Assembly: GCA_964019335.1 (NCBI GenBank)
Contig: OZ025683.1
Span: 496,001 to 560,000 of the forward strand
Direction: 5' to 3'
DNA: 64,000 nucleotides
DNA from: Diplonema japonicum
Taxonomy: Eukaryota; Euglenozoa; Diplonemea; Diplonemida; Diplonemidae
This document shows positions 1 through 11,500 of this stretch, piece by piece. Below the pieces are notes generated by a model. That model did not search any database. It worked only from the letters and a program-made list of their open reading frames with translations, and was not told the DNA's origin. Within the stretch, counting starts at the first letter, position 1; the number at the start of each line of letters is the position of its first letter. The translations under genes and the position numbers were made by a program.

Positions 1-171
1 GCCAAGCAAAAAATAAATGTTGTGGGCGTACCTCGAGTGCCATCTCTGCGCTTTAAGTTCATCCTCAAGAGCTTCTGCGAGGGGACCTACCCTTATCCTA
101 CACGTGCCATGTCCATGCTGCCCGATCCGCTGCAGGTCGTCACACTTTTGCATGGCGACCTCGTGCAGTAA
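1..171 (+). CDS. 3' end of an unidentified gene (partial)
   Basis: Reading frame 1 is open from the first base and ends at TAA 169-171, giving 56 residues without a start inside the window. The composition looks protein-like, with a hydrophobic/basic stretch (VPSLRFKFILKSFCEG) and a Pro/Tyr-rich part, and it has the same strand as every confident downstream gene. I do not recognise a family. It could be the last exon of a longer gene or a chance open stretch at the window edge. Confidence 0.4.
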   Translation, partial: AKQKINVVGVPRVPSLRFKFILKSFCEGTYPYPTRAMSMLPDPLQVVTLLHGDLVQ

Positions 172-280
172 ATTTTGCCAGGTGGTGGGGATAACATGAA
201 AATATAAGAAAAACATCAGATGTGTTGTTCGCTGTTGACCTCCTCGGTCATCACCGGTAGCGCCCGAGTGGAAGAACATA

Positions 281-505
281 ATGCAGATGCTCAGGGTGAC
301 GACAACAGGCAGCAAACTGCACGAGCGCAGAATCTTGGTTACCCGGGACGCACCGGCTGGGGTTGAGCTGTACACCGCACGCATTAAAGACACGACGCGG
401 AACGCAGAAGAAGCTACAACTCGGCCGCGGCGCGCCCCCTGTAATCAAGTAGACAGTTCTTGTGCAGGGAGCCGCCAACACCGGCCTCCTTTAACTCATA
501 TATAA
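281..505 (+). CDS. possible small hypothetical protein (74 aa)
   Basis: An ATG ORF of 74 codons lies between the partial gene ending at 171 and the RING-like gene at 578. A pyrimidine-containing stretch ending in AG (about 225-260) precedes it, as for the other genes, and an acceptor-like tract follows before the next gene. The protein is basic and has no recognisable domain. An antisense ORF of the same length overlaps it, so coding status is doubtful. Nothing else is visible in 172-577. Confidence 0.22.
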   Translation: MQMLRVTTTGSKLHERRILVTRDAPAGVELYTARIKDTTRNAEEATTRPRRAPCNQVDSSCAGSRQHRPPLTHI

Positions 506-507
506 AT

Positions 508-570
508 TTTTGTTTTTTATGTATTTTGTCGTAATTTTTATTTTATAATTGCACCACACCCAGCACACAG
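508..570 (+). promoter_or_regulatory. T-rich tract ending in AG before gene 578
   Basis: A T-rich run is followed by CACCCAG (ends 563) and CACACAG (ends 570), only 7-14 nt before the ATG at 578. It is a candidate trans- or cis-splice acceptor; the same arrangement recurs before most genes here. Confidence 0.35.
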
Positions 571-577
571 CATCAAC

Positions 578-2425
578 ATGCAGAAGGAGAGCAACAACCC
601 CTTCACGCATATTTACGCAAGCACGCGGCTGGTGTGCGACAGGGGCGGTGCAACTCATGACACAAAACCGTTCTTCGAGTTGGGGTGTGGACACTGTCTA
701 TGTCAAAACTGTGTTCTTATATCAGGCAAGGAGTGCCCCTTATGTGGGTGGGTGTCACATGTGGCTGTGACCGGCATGTACAGTATGTACAGCCAGACTT
801 TAGCACCCCCCAAAGGCGTGGCAAATATCACCATGCCTGAACCTTGCAACACTTTGTTCAATGCCTTTGGTTTCTATTTGGGAGCGTCACTGGCGGTAGA
901 GATGGCTTTCCTCTTTCTTAATAGAGTGTTCTCAGAAGCAACAGCATCCCAGTGCGTTATCTCTGTTTTCAATAGCATAGGTGAAGCTGTCCCCGACCAA
1001 TTCGTCACCAATATTATAAAAGAAGTACACTGGAAGTCTCTCCAAGTGAAGAGCCACACATCCTTCCCCACAACCGCAGCCTTTCCTTTGGCTGGTTTCG
1101 AAGAGCAACTTGAGAAGATGCGCCACCATGCAATACCCCAAGCACTGGTTGTATCAAAACACGCCACACATCTTACCTTGCTCCTCGACAGCAGTAGGTA
1201 TCACGTGTTCGACCCTTATGGTTTGGACAGAAAGCGACTTCCTTACATAGCTACCTTCGACTGCCTTGATGGGCTGCTGGTGTTCCTCAAGCAGCGTCTG
1301 CGGAATGGGAGCGCCCCTGACTTCACAGACTGTCCTGATGTGTGCGAGATGCAAGTCCATGAAATAGTTGCGCTCACAACACCACAGGCAAGCACAGCGT
1401 TCAGGCAGCCCACAGCCAGCGCCACGGGCAGTATCGGTAGTATCACCGACTCTTACAGCTCCCGTTACACATCACAGCTGCCACCACAGCAACCTATCCT
1501 TGCGCAGCCCCCTCAGTCCCGGGTATTGCCGCACTCAAAACCCCAGCCAGCATCCCAGCCTCCTGCAGACGCACCACCCCTCATTATGTCTGCCATACAT
1601 CACCTGCGTGCTGTTGCTTCTGGTGCACCACTCTCAACTCATGCGCCAACAGAATTTCCGCAACCCTCCAGATCCACCACAGAGACTACTAGAGATTACA
1701 GCGTGTCAGAGAGGTTTGTGAACGCAGAGTTACCTGTGGAACGTGTCGAAGAGGCTGCATTGGGCCTTCCGGAGGCACCATGGCTGGGAGCAGAGGCGGA
1801 GAAGCTTCTTGGTGATTACAAAGGAATCTTGGAGAGTCTTTATGCACAACAAGCACAGGAGTGGCAGCAGCTTTACGGTTGGGAGAAGTGCGCGGCGAGC
1901 ACTCTGCGGTGCAATCAGTACCTTAAAACGCACAAACCCACACCAGCGAAGATACTCGGGACTTTCTTTAATCCTTCGAAGATGGGGTCGATGGTGGAGA
2001 ATGAGAAAATGGAAGTGACGCAGATGTTGGACTTCTCTGCATCCACCATCACGTCGCAGGACTCTCTGCCACCATCACCTGTGCACGTGCCATCCTATGT
2101 GCCCTCTTGGCGTGCACCTTCTGCAAGTGAAGCATACAGCCTCCGTTCCGAGTGCGTGCCCTCTGTCGTGCCGCCCTTTGTCCAATCGATTTGTGAGTCG
2201 CAGACATCGAGGCGTGCTCCAAGCGCATCCTCTGCATCGCACGCTGTCTCTCTTAGCAGTCTCCCCCCACCCCGCCCTGCGCTAATGAAGGAGCATGCCC
2301 TTTCTTTAGGGGAGAAGGAAGGCATAGACAGACACGCTGTCGATCAGGCTGAGATACAGTCGCGAAAGGCTCTCGTAGATTGGGAGGGCATCAAACGTTC
2401 CATAGCAATGTCACGTAGTAGATAA
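578..2425 (+). CDS. RING-like protein with possible papain-like cysteine peptidase core
   Basis: 615 aa, no intron. Residues 20-56 form a RING-like finger: C20, then C37-x-H39-x2-C42-x2-C45 and C53-x2-C56. The expected second cysteine (position 23) is Gly, so the first zinc site is atypical. Residues 120-215 then show a Q-C pair (Q125-C126), a His in a hydrophobic strand (H198) and an F-D-P-Y-G turn (D212). This Cys/His/Asp order is reminiscent of papain-fold deubiquitinases such as peptidase family C76. Residues 275-615 are low-complexity Ser/Pro/Gln-rich and probably disordered. If both calls hold, the protein would join a ubiquitin ligase-type finger to a ubiquitin-protease-type domain. 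The RING-like part is fairly sure; the peptidase part is inference from spacing only. The ATG at 578 is the first in frame after the acceptor-like AG. Confidence 0.85.
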   Translation: MQKESNNPFTHIYASTRLVCDRGGATHDTKPFFELGCGHCLCQNCVLISGKECPLCGWVSHVAVTGMYSMYSQTLAPPKGVANITMPEPCNTLFNAFGFYLGASLAVEMAFLFLNRVFSEATASQCVISVFNSIGEAVPDQFVTNIIKEVHWKSLQVKSHTSFPTTAAFPLAGFEEQLEKMRHHAIPQALVVSKHATHLTLLLDSSRYHVFDPYGLDRKRLPYIATFDCLDGLLVFLKQRLRNGSAPDFTDCPDVCEMQVHEIVALTTPQASTAFRQPTASATGSIGSITDSYSSRYTSQLPPQQPILAQPPQSRVLPHSKPQPASQPPADAPPLIMSAIHHLRAVASGAPLSTHAPTEFPQPSRSTTETTRDYSVSERFVNAELPVERVEEAALGLPEAPWLGAEAEKLLGDYKGILESLYAQQAQEWQQLYGWEKCAASTLRCNQYLKTHKPTPAKILGTFFNPSKMGSMVENEKMEVTQMLDFSASTITSQDSLPPSPVHVPSYVPSWRAPSASEAYSLRSECVPSVVPPFVQSICESQTSRRAPSASSASHAVSLSSLPPPRPALMKEHALSLGEKEGIDRHAVDQAEIQSRKALVDWEGIKRSIAMSRSR

Positions 2426-2470
2426 GTTCGTTCGTAGTATTAGATGCAGTTGTATAATGTTAAGCTGCCT

Positions 2471-2501
2471 GGTTTTTCTTCCTTATCGCACTTCATTACA
2501 G
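2471..2501 (+). promoter_or_regulatory. polypyrimidine tract plus AG before gene 2547
   Basis: A stretch dominated by C/T ends in TTACAG (2501), 45 nt upstream of the ATG and within the 121-nt gap after the preceding stop. There is no room for a conventional separate promoter of usual size, so a splice-acceptor role (trans-splicing) is plausible. Confidence 0.4.
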
Positions 2502-2546
2502 GGACCCAAGAGATAAATATAACGGAGGAGTAAACAAATAAATGTT

Positions 2547-5500
2547 ATGAAGCAGCGTTTTCTGTGTCTTCTGCTTCTGTGTGTGCGGTGCATCTATGGC
2601 GCACCAGCTGTATCTGCGAACATAAACGAGGGTGGGGTGGGCGGCGTGCGGTCTGTAGGTGGGGCTGTCATCACCGTCGCAGGCGCCGACTGGAACCCAG
2701 CAAGCTCGACGGCTGGCATTAACGTTGCGAATGCACTAAACACGATGACAGGCCAGTACACTGGGGCTTGCAGCCCGAGTCCTTGCCCTGTCCCCCCTGT
2801 CCCGACTAATTGGGCGTGTGCTTTCAAACTTCCCACAGCTTCTCTCCCTAGCCAGACTGTGTGCACTGTCCAGTCGGGCTTTTTCGATATTTTCGCAGAA
2901 GTCAGGTACACGTTGTCCCCGTGGGCCGACGATGGCGGCAACACATGGTCGACTACGACATTCAATATCTACCCCACCAAGGGCACTGCCTACCTTGCCC
3001 AGTCCTTTGCGTCTATGCCTCCCTTTCCCCCACAATCCCAGGTTATATCCGTTCCTGCCTCAGGCAGTTATGTAGGCGGCACTGTAACGGTCCCCTATCT
3101 TATATACACAGAAGAAGACATCCGCTCCGGCGATGTCATCGAGGTGGCTCTTGTCGGCGAGTCTTGGAACGATGGGACGTTCAAGGCAGCCATTACAGGG
3201 GCCGCTTGGCCTTCGGAGGTCACTTTTAACACGATCGTGAACCCCAGTACACCCATCAACCCCACAGGTTTCGAAGCACTGAAATCCGTTCTGTTCCCGC
3301 CAGGTTCATATACTTTCTCGCAACGATGGCAGTCCTTCAATGACATTCTGACGGCAACCTTGTCGCCCTCTGTCTACGATATCCCGCAGCATGAAGTCAT
3401 CACTCTCTCCGTAACTGATAAAGCTGTCACATCGAACCCTCCTGCGGGGGCGCCCGACACTAATACTCTGAGATTAGAGATCTGGCCCATAAATGGACAT
3501 ATCAACATCAGTGCTGCGTCATTCACTTTCACAGAGGACGAGGTTCGCAGCGGTGCTGTGGTGTTCGATTTGGTGACAACAAGCGACACGTGGGACGTGG
3601 CAGTGAACTGGGAGCTAGTGAGGAGTTCGATCAATTCTGACATCACACCCGCACAGGAGCCGAAGGGATGGCAAGCAAGGAGGGGTGTGGCCCTCCCTGA
3701 CCCTGCTAATATAGTGGTACAGTCACCCAACCGCCTTACTGTGCAGCTCTCGCCCGATCCGGTCTACGACATATCACTGCTAGAGACCTTGACCATCGAC
3801 CTCCCAGGGTGTCCCGAGTATAGGATGATACGTGTCTTGCCTGTAGGAACACTGTGCACACCTGACTACGTCATGCGATCACAGCTGAAGCCCATCACGT
3901 CTTCAATAGAGCTACGCATCGTGCCGTCGCCAGGCACGCTGATCGTGTCACCCGACTTCCTCACAGAGTGCGACGTGCGTGACGGGACAACCATCACCAT
4001 GACCCTCACGGACGAGTACTGGAACTTTGACAACGTGGCGGCTGCAAAGGCAAAAATCCTGGACTTGCTTGTGTCTGACGTTCCTACCACTGCTCGTCCT
4101 GTTGGCGAGCCTGCTGGCTTCAACGCTTTGAAGTCCTTCTTGACCTCTACTGCGAATATTGCTTTCGATGGCACCAACACGGTGGCAACGGTGCGTCTGG
4201 GCCCTTCGACAGCTTATGACTTGTCTCAGAATGAAACTTTGGACCTCGGCGACCGTATCATGAATGACGCAGGTGCAGGGATATTGTTCAGGTCGGGCTT
4301 GCATCCTGCCATATTAAACAATGCCTCTGTGACGATCCTTCCAGGGCCCTGCCATGATACTGTGGTCACAATGACATGCAGAAACTCAGGATCCTGTGGT
4401 GGGCCCTGTGCGTGTATTGAGTTCGATGAGGTCGATGTGCGGCAGGGTCAGGCGGCTATCACGCTGTCGTTGCCCTTCGGCGAAGAGTGGGCAGATAACA
4501 ATGCCCTGCAGAGCGATTTGTGGGGCATTGCATGGACATCTACTTCGACTTTGGACACTATGCCGCGAAATGGCGCGGCAACAGATAGGTCAGGAGGTGC
4601 TGCAGCTGTTGTTGACTCCTCCCTTCCTTGGGGCTTCCTTGCAAGGCTCAATGCTAGTATGGACGCTCCCGTTAACAGGCTACCGCGTCCGTTCGTGCAA
4701 TTAAACCGCTTGGACTCACAGCGCATCGTGCTTACTTTCAGTGACATGGACTATGACATCGGCACTGACGAGACGGTTACCTTGATGTTACCTTCCTCGT
4801 ACACAGTGTCAGGGGTATCCCCAAAACCTGTGTCGTTCACAATCAACTACGTCAGACCTACGGTTACGATGCTGCCCCCTGTGATAGAGGTCTACAACTG
4901 CGACATCCAGGGGCCTCGTCACAAATATAGCACCACGCCACGCGGCGATGGGTACTCGCTCGTGAGGACTGGTGTGCAGTGCGCGAGTACGTCGACGAAC
5001 CTGGGCAACACGGCATCGCTTGTGGAATGTGCTCAGAAGTGCCACGAGCTGGTGGCATGTCAGTATTTCATCTTTGGAACGGGCACCAACTTTGGCTCGT
5101 GTTTGCAAGAGAGCACCTCTGCCGAGACATGCCCTGAGGGCTTCGTGGTTGACAACTTCGACTTCTACGCGATGAGCCCTTCTATCACGATCGAGCTTTC
5201 TTTGGAGCCAGGCACCTGGGTGGTGACGGGTGACGACGTGCACCACATGTTCCAGCCGCGATACTCCGAGTTCTCATCACGCCTTGCGACCATTCTCCCT
5301 GAGGAGAACATGGTGTTCCCCTCTAACAATACTCTTTCGTTGCGTTTTAACGCAGATCCAACCCTCACTTTGCCTTATGGCAACGAACTCATCACTCTAA
5401 ACATCCACCAGTCGATGCTTGCCTGTGAATGCACTCCCGTGCCCGCTTTCTTCACCTTTGTGGTGAAACGCTGCCCTGGAGTTGTTTATGCTGAAGACTT

Positions 5501-8500
5501 CTCGTTTACAGAGGCTGACATATGGGACGGCAGTGCAGTACTGAGCATGAGGATCGAAGGAGACATCTGGAATGCCACTGTGGGCTGGGATTTCAAGGAC
5601 TGGTTCTATCCATCGGGGATCCCAAGGCCTACATGGGACAACAGCCTTGATTGCGTGTTCAAGACGCTGCCCACTGTTGCCAGCGACGTGTTGTCGATCC
5701 CCTTAGGTCCGTGTCCAACCTTCGACATCAACACTGATGATTTCGGGAATTTGGGTGTGTTCGCACTGATGGATAATGCAACGGCTTTCTTCAGCGTTAA
5801 TGGTGATCTTACCTTGTCGGGGGTGCCCCCTGTAGGGGGAAATGAAGCAGGCTTCCGTGCAACCTCGCCTGAAGGACGCGTCTACTTCAACTTGTCGTCA
5901 TCCCAGGGTACAGTACGTGTCACGCCACTGACACCGTTCTTCGAGGACGATGTTCGTGCGGGTCTCTACTCCATCACACTCACACTGGACCCTGGGGAGA
6001 CATTTGCCAACCCATACGGTATCAACCTCCGAAACTATATCAGACTCCGCACACGGAATAAAGACCCGCAGCCCAACGGGCAGGGCTGGGAGTTCCTATC
6101 TTCGGTACTGATCGACACAGTGGTTATCGACCCCTCTGACCCACATAAGATGCACATTACCTGGAAGGCGAACAGCAATTACAACATCCATCAAGCGGAG
6201 TACTTGTGCATTGATATTAACGACCAAATCACTGCGTCGGGGTTGCAGCCCAAAGCAGAAGACGGCAGCTACTGTGTGTCGCCGCCACCTGTCCTGCCCA
6301 GGTCAGGGTGTGTCACAATGGAACCTTATCCATACACTGTTTCGGAAGAGGAGATACGGACACGTGGGGTTGAGTTTGTTCTCGTGCTGGACAACAACGA
6401 GGTGTGGGTGCCTACGGGGCTAGATGTGCTGATCGACAACATGACAGTGGCAGGCTTGACGAACAATGTGCTTGGCTGGGAGGGAAGGAAAGCGAGTTAT
6501 TCTGCGATAGCCTTTTCACTAGACACGACGCAGACAAGGCTGACAGTCAGGATGCCCGGCGATGTGAATGGGAATGCGATCGGTGACACGCTGTTCGACA
6601 TCGTGGAGTCCGAAGTGGTGGAGATCACCGTACCCGAGACTATTGTGGGCTCAAGGAAACCCCCTTGCGTTAAAACACCTCAAGGAGGTCCCCTGTGGTT
6701 CAACATTACGGCCATCGAAGGGTCCGTGCACATGGTGGAGACCACATTCACGGAAAGTGAGATCCGCACCTCAGGCGGAAGCGTTGTGATTACCATTGTA
6801 GGCGACACGTGGGCCAGCCCTTGGACATTGACTGAGAAGGAGGTTCTCCGCTCTAATCTTCTGACAGTTTGTTCATACACCACAGATCCGAACGACTGGG
6901 GCAGACTGGGAAGACCATACAGTTCATCCACACCCAGATGCAACTACCTTTACGGCTTCGAACGGTATAGGGACGATGTGTACGAGCCCCTCATTAATAT
7001 GACGTTGTTGCAGTACAACAATGACAAGCTGGAGATCGTTATCAACCCTACACCCGGGTACGACATCCCTGAGGACGAGGTCATCGTGATTGACTTGCCT
7101 GCTGCCATCACTTCCACGGGAAACACGCCGGCTAACTGGGACAAGCTGTGGTTCACCATCAAGGCGTCGAAGTCGATGCTCGCCAACACAGGTGGTGTCA
7201 TTACTCCTGGCATAACTGACCAACAAATCCGAGACGGCACAGCACCTGCTGTGAGGGTGAATCTCGTGTACGAGACATGGGACATCACGGAGAGCACAAG
7301 GTTCAAAGCAGGATTCTGCGGTACGGGTGGTGATTGCAACGACGTGAGCAACCCATTGGGCTTCAATGCACTGAAAGACGAGCTGTTCCCAGTGACGGTG
7401 GCTTACGAAAACGAGTTGGGCCAGGCATGTCCTCCGAACTGTCCTGCCACTGTTGCCGTATTCAGATTCAACGCAGTGCCGAGTTTTGATGTGTGCACTG
7501 GCTGGGATGAGGAAGTCATGGTCGCCTTGGACCCTCTCAGCGTTGCGTCGCACCCACGCACGCAACCCACCCCGTGGGGCATCAACTCCCCAGATGTGCT
7601 GGGTTTCAACATTACCGGCGGAAATGGTCCTGGCTTGAGTATAAAGGTTGAGAGGAACCTGATCCCCTTTGGGGGGCCGTATCTTATCGATGAAGAGCTC
7701 ATCAGGACTGGGGGGTTGAGCGTCACGCTATCCGTGAGCGACGGGTCTTGGGAAGTAGCAAACCCGAACTTCATCGACATGCTGCGCAACTCTGTGCTGT
7801 CGACGCTACCCAGCACAGAAGTCTTCTCACACGCTGGGCCTCTCCTTACAGAGCTGATGCCGGACAGTATTGATGAATTGTTCTTCTACTCAGACACCAG
7901 CGTCCCGAACAGGCACATGGTTTTCAACATCAGCAGCCCGAAGTACGACATTCCCTCATCCACACCGAAGAAGTGTTTCACCACTTCTTGTCCTTGGCTA
8001 GTCCCCACCACTACTGTTAATGTGTTCGAATGCGGCGACACAACAGAGTGCAACGGCATCACCAGTTCCACTGGAATGGGTTGTTGCGTAGGGCGGCAGG
8101 GAATCAGGCGCTGTCCTCTGAACTGGCCCTATATGTGCAACGATCAGTCGTGTTTTGGAGGATACTGCTGTGTGGACAGGCCTGATGCCTGTCTCACTCT
8201 TGGGGGACTGCGATCATGTGGGTCTCCAAACTGTGTGCTGGACGAGACAATCAGGTTCAACGTGGCTCCCGAAATGACGACTTGCAGGTTGATACCGCCC
8301 ACCGACCTTGAAGTGCGCATTGAAGGTGCTGACTGGGTGAACGCAAACTGGAGTACACCCGAGACAACCTTTGAAGCTACGAACTACTCCACCTACGTTG
8401 GTGAGCCTGTCACGATTCTGATCGAAGGCACCGAGCTCCACTCCCTCAATGACACGGCTGCTATCTCCTATACCCCCGGTTGCAAGCCTGGTGATCCGAT

Positions 8501-11500
8501 ATATGGCAACAATCTTACCCTGAAGGCTGTTACACTTCCCAACCGTGTGAGCCAAAACATGCGCCCAGAAGGCCCTGGCCTTGTTGCTGTCACCTTCTCT
8601 CCTCAAACACACGTGCCTGGTATTTACGATGTGTGCTACAAGGATTTCAGAGATGTTGAATTCGAGCGCATCCCCATCCTGGGCGCGGGGTCGACAGTGT
8701 ACCCGGTGCTGACAGTGATTGGGAAGGCCTTCTCACTCCAGGGCGAGTTTGGTGGTGATGCTTTTAATGTCACTACTGACGTGAAAACCAGACTGGAGCT
8801 GTATGGAAAAGGCTTTTGTGCAGGTGATAGCATCGTGACAAATGGTGCTGGGCGTCAGTCCTATGGGCACAACGGTGTGGGGTGCGATTCCGTGAAGATC
8901 ATGATAGGTGATGTTGATTGCAACCCAGGCTACCCTCAAGTGGACGACCTGAGTGGTAGGTTTGCTGCTCCCGTAGCGCTGGAGCCAAGAGTTGGGGACG
9001 TAGGAGGGTTCCCTCGTTCGCACGGCACTGTGGACTTTCTGTTGAACACTGCCGGGACATACACTGTGTGCTACTTGTCAAGATGGGCGATATACTGGCA
9101 GTCAGTAGGCACCTTCAACGTGTCTGCAGTCATCAACCGTTGGGATGCATGTGACCCTAGTACCTATGACGTGACGCTTTACCACAAGAGCATGAGAGAC
9201 TCCTTCTTGAGCCCTTCGTCTAACATGCAGCCGCCTTGTGAAATATCTTACACAGCGTTATCTGGCAAAGCCCAGCGCATTTTCTTTCAAGGTAAAGGGT
9301 TGACAAGCACGGGTGACCAGCTAGGGAAACGGTCACGGTACAGGCTGTATCAGCTGCTTGGGAATGGAGAATGTAGGCCCACAGATCCTACCTTCGGGCA
9401 GGTTACATGTCAGCCTCTCGTGTTCATGACTCTGTGGGATTGCCAGAAGCTGTGTGACACATCAGCTTATTGCGACGGTGTGCAGCATAACACTGGAACA
9501 GGCGAGTGCGTGCTGCAATTGATGAGCGATAGCTATCAGCTGCCCAACATGAACTGTGTTCCTGGCATTCATCAGAACTTGGGCGCAACGAGGGTTCGTG
9601 GCTCCCTCCGAATCGCATCAGGACCAGCGGGCACACGGTGCTTCAACAGAACTGATAACATGGACCCCACCGATGTCGGCGACAGGGCCAAGGTCATACG
9701 CCACGGCGACTCCTGCCAGTACTCAGACAGCCCAGGACCTGGAACCCTGAGTCCTAGCACCCCCGCGATACAATATGTAGACGGTGATCCGTACGGGGCG
9801 GACTGGGACACCACAGCTGACACGTGCACGTGGCATTCGAGTGCCACCCGTTGCTACACTAGAGACACCAACGTGATATGGACATTCTACAACTACGGAC
9901 GATACACGCTGTGCTACCAATTCTTTGGCACCGATGAGTGGATTCAAGTGCCCGAGACGCATCTTGTTGTCAATGCAGAGATAACAATGATATCACCTAC
10001 GAGACTTGTCGCCTCACAGATACCGCCTGTCGTGTGGTATATTGGTCGGGGCATCGCCTACGACATAGTAGAGGCCAGGATGCGTGAATGGCCTGCTACA
10101 TGCGACTCACCGATGCAGCACCCTGGTGTCCAGGGGTATGGATGGGAGGAGGACACAGTGTTACAGCCCGGCGAGTTCGTCGTGTCACCCGGCCAGTTCG
10201 AAGCAATAGCGCAGACGAACTGGAGCTTCGAGGCTGTTGGCAGCAATAGTGGTGGTCCGCCAACCGCAGTACTGCCACATTGGTGGTCTATGACTGGGTT
10301 CTACCTCTTCTGCTATCGCATTCCTGGGCTTACGGGGTGGCTGCCCATTGACTATTTGCAAGTAGTACCAGAGGCGACAGGCGTTGTACCCGGTGGCTTG
10401 GAAGCATCCCCACACCCACAACAAGTATCTATTTTAGGTGCAGGTCTTGACTCACGCATAGGGATGGATTCTATTAAATTTGTGCCTGCTGTTTTGGGCA
10501 CTTGCGTTGTGCACGAGGATACTTCAGACATCTTCGTAAGCCCACGCATTGAGCCTAGGCTGACAGGGATAGGCTCCACAGGCGATGGTCTGCGTGGCTT
10601 GACGGTCATAACAGCGACTGGACAGACGTTTGCGACACCTGGGCTGTATAGAGTGTGCTACGCTTGGCAAAACGAAACAGATTTAGCGCAGCCAAGGCAA
10701 TGCAGCGCGTACAGTCGTTGCGGTGCCTTTGTGGGAAATTGTTGCCCAACAGACAACGGTGTGTGGCGGGACTGCTGCAACAGAGTCGAGCCGTATGACT
10801 ACACAGAGCTCACAGTAGGTGCCCCGTGCACACCGACAGCCACGTACCCCCCGTCATGGCCGCCGTGGTACGTCAACAGGATCTCACAGTGCATGCTTTC
10901 TGCTGATGTCCCCAGACGAGGGCTTCCCTGGCTTAATGAGCCGGAACCTCCGTGTCCTGATTTCTTCTGCGGTCTGCTTTCCATCATGCCACTTGTCGGC
11001 GGGATGATCGTCGAGGAGCACGGGACAGTGAGTAACCCGCCGGTCCTCGAGGTGGGCATTACTTACAATATCCGCTTCGATGGGCAAGGCTTCAGCGAGG
11101 ACGACGCTCTGTACATTGTAAGCGGCTTCCAAAGCGACTGCGACGCCGTGGACCCCCTCACGACGACCACAGCATCTATGAAGGCGTACCCCAACACACC
11201 GGGTACCCCTTGGAACGGTGTGAAGAAAGGCCTTCCGCGAGGTTTGTGGACTGCTAATTTCCCAGATACAGGTGACTTCACTGTGTGTCTGTCCTTCCAG
11301 TTCTACCCAGGGCTGTACATCCCTGCAGGGAACATCACTGTGCGGAATACAATTGCAGAGATGAAATGGGAGGTTGATGTATCGCAGAACTTACAGGTGC
11401 ACTTCAATGGGGGTGGTCTGTCACCTTCACAAGACCGTGCTATGATTATTCCAGCAGCATACACACAGTGCAACGGGACAGGGCAGTTTGTCACTAACGC

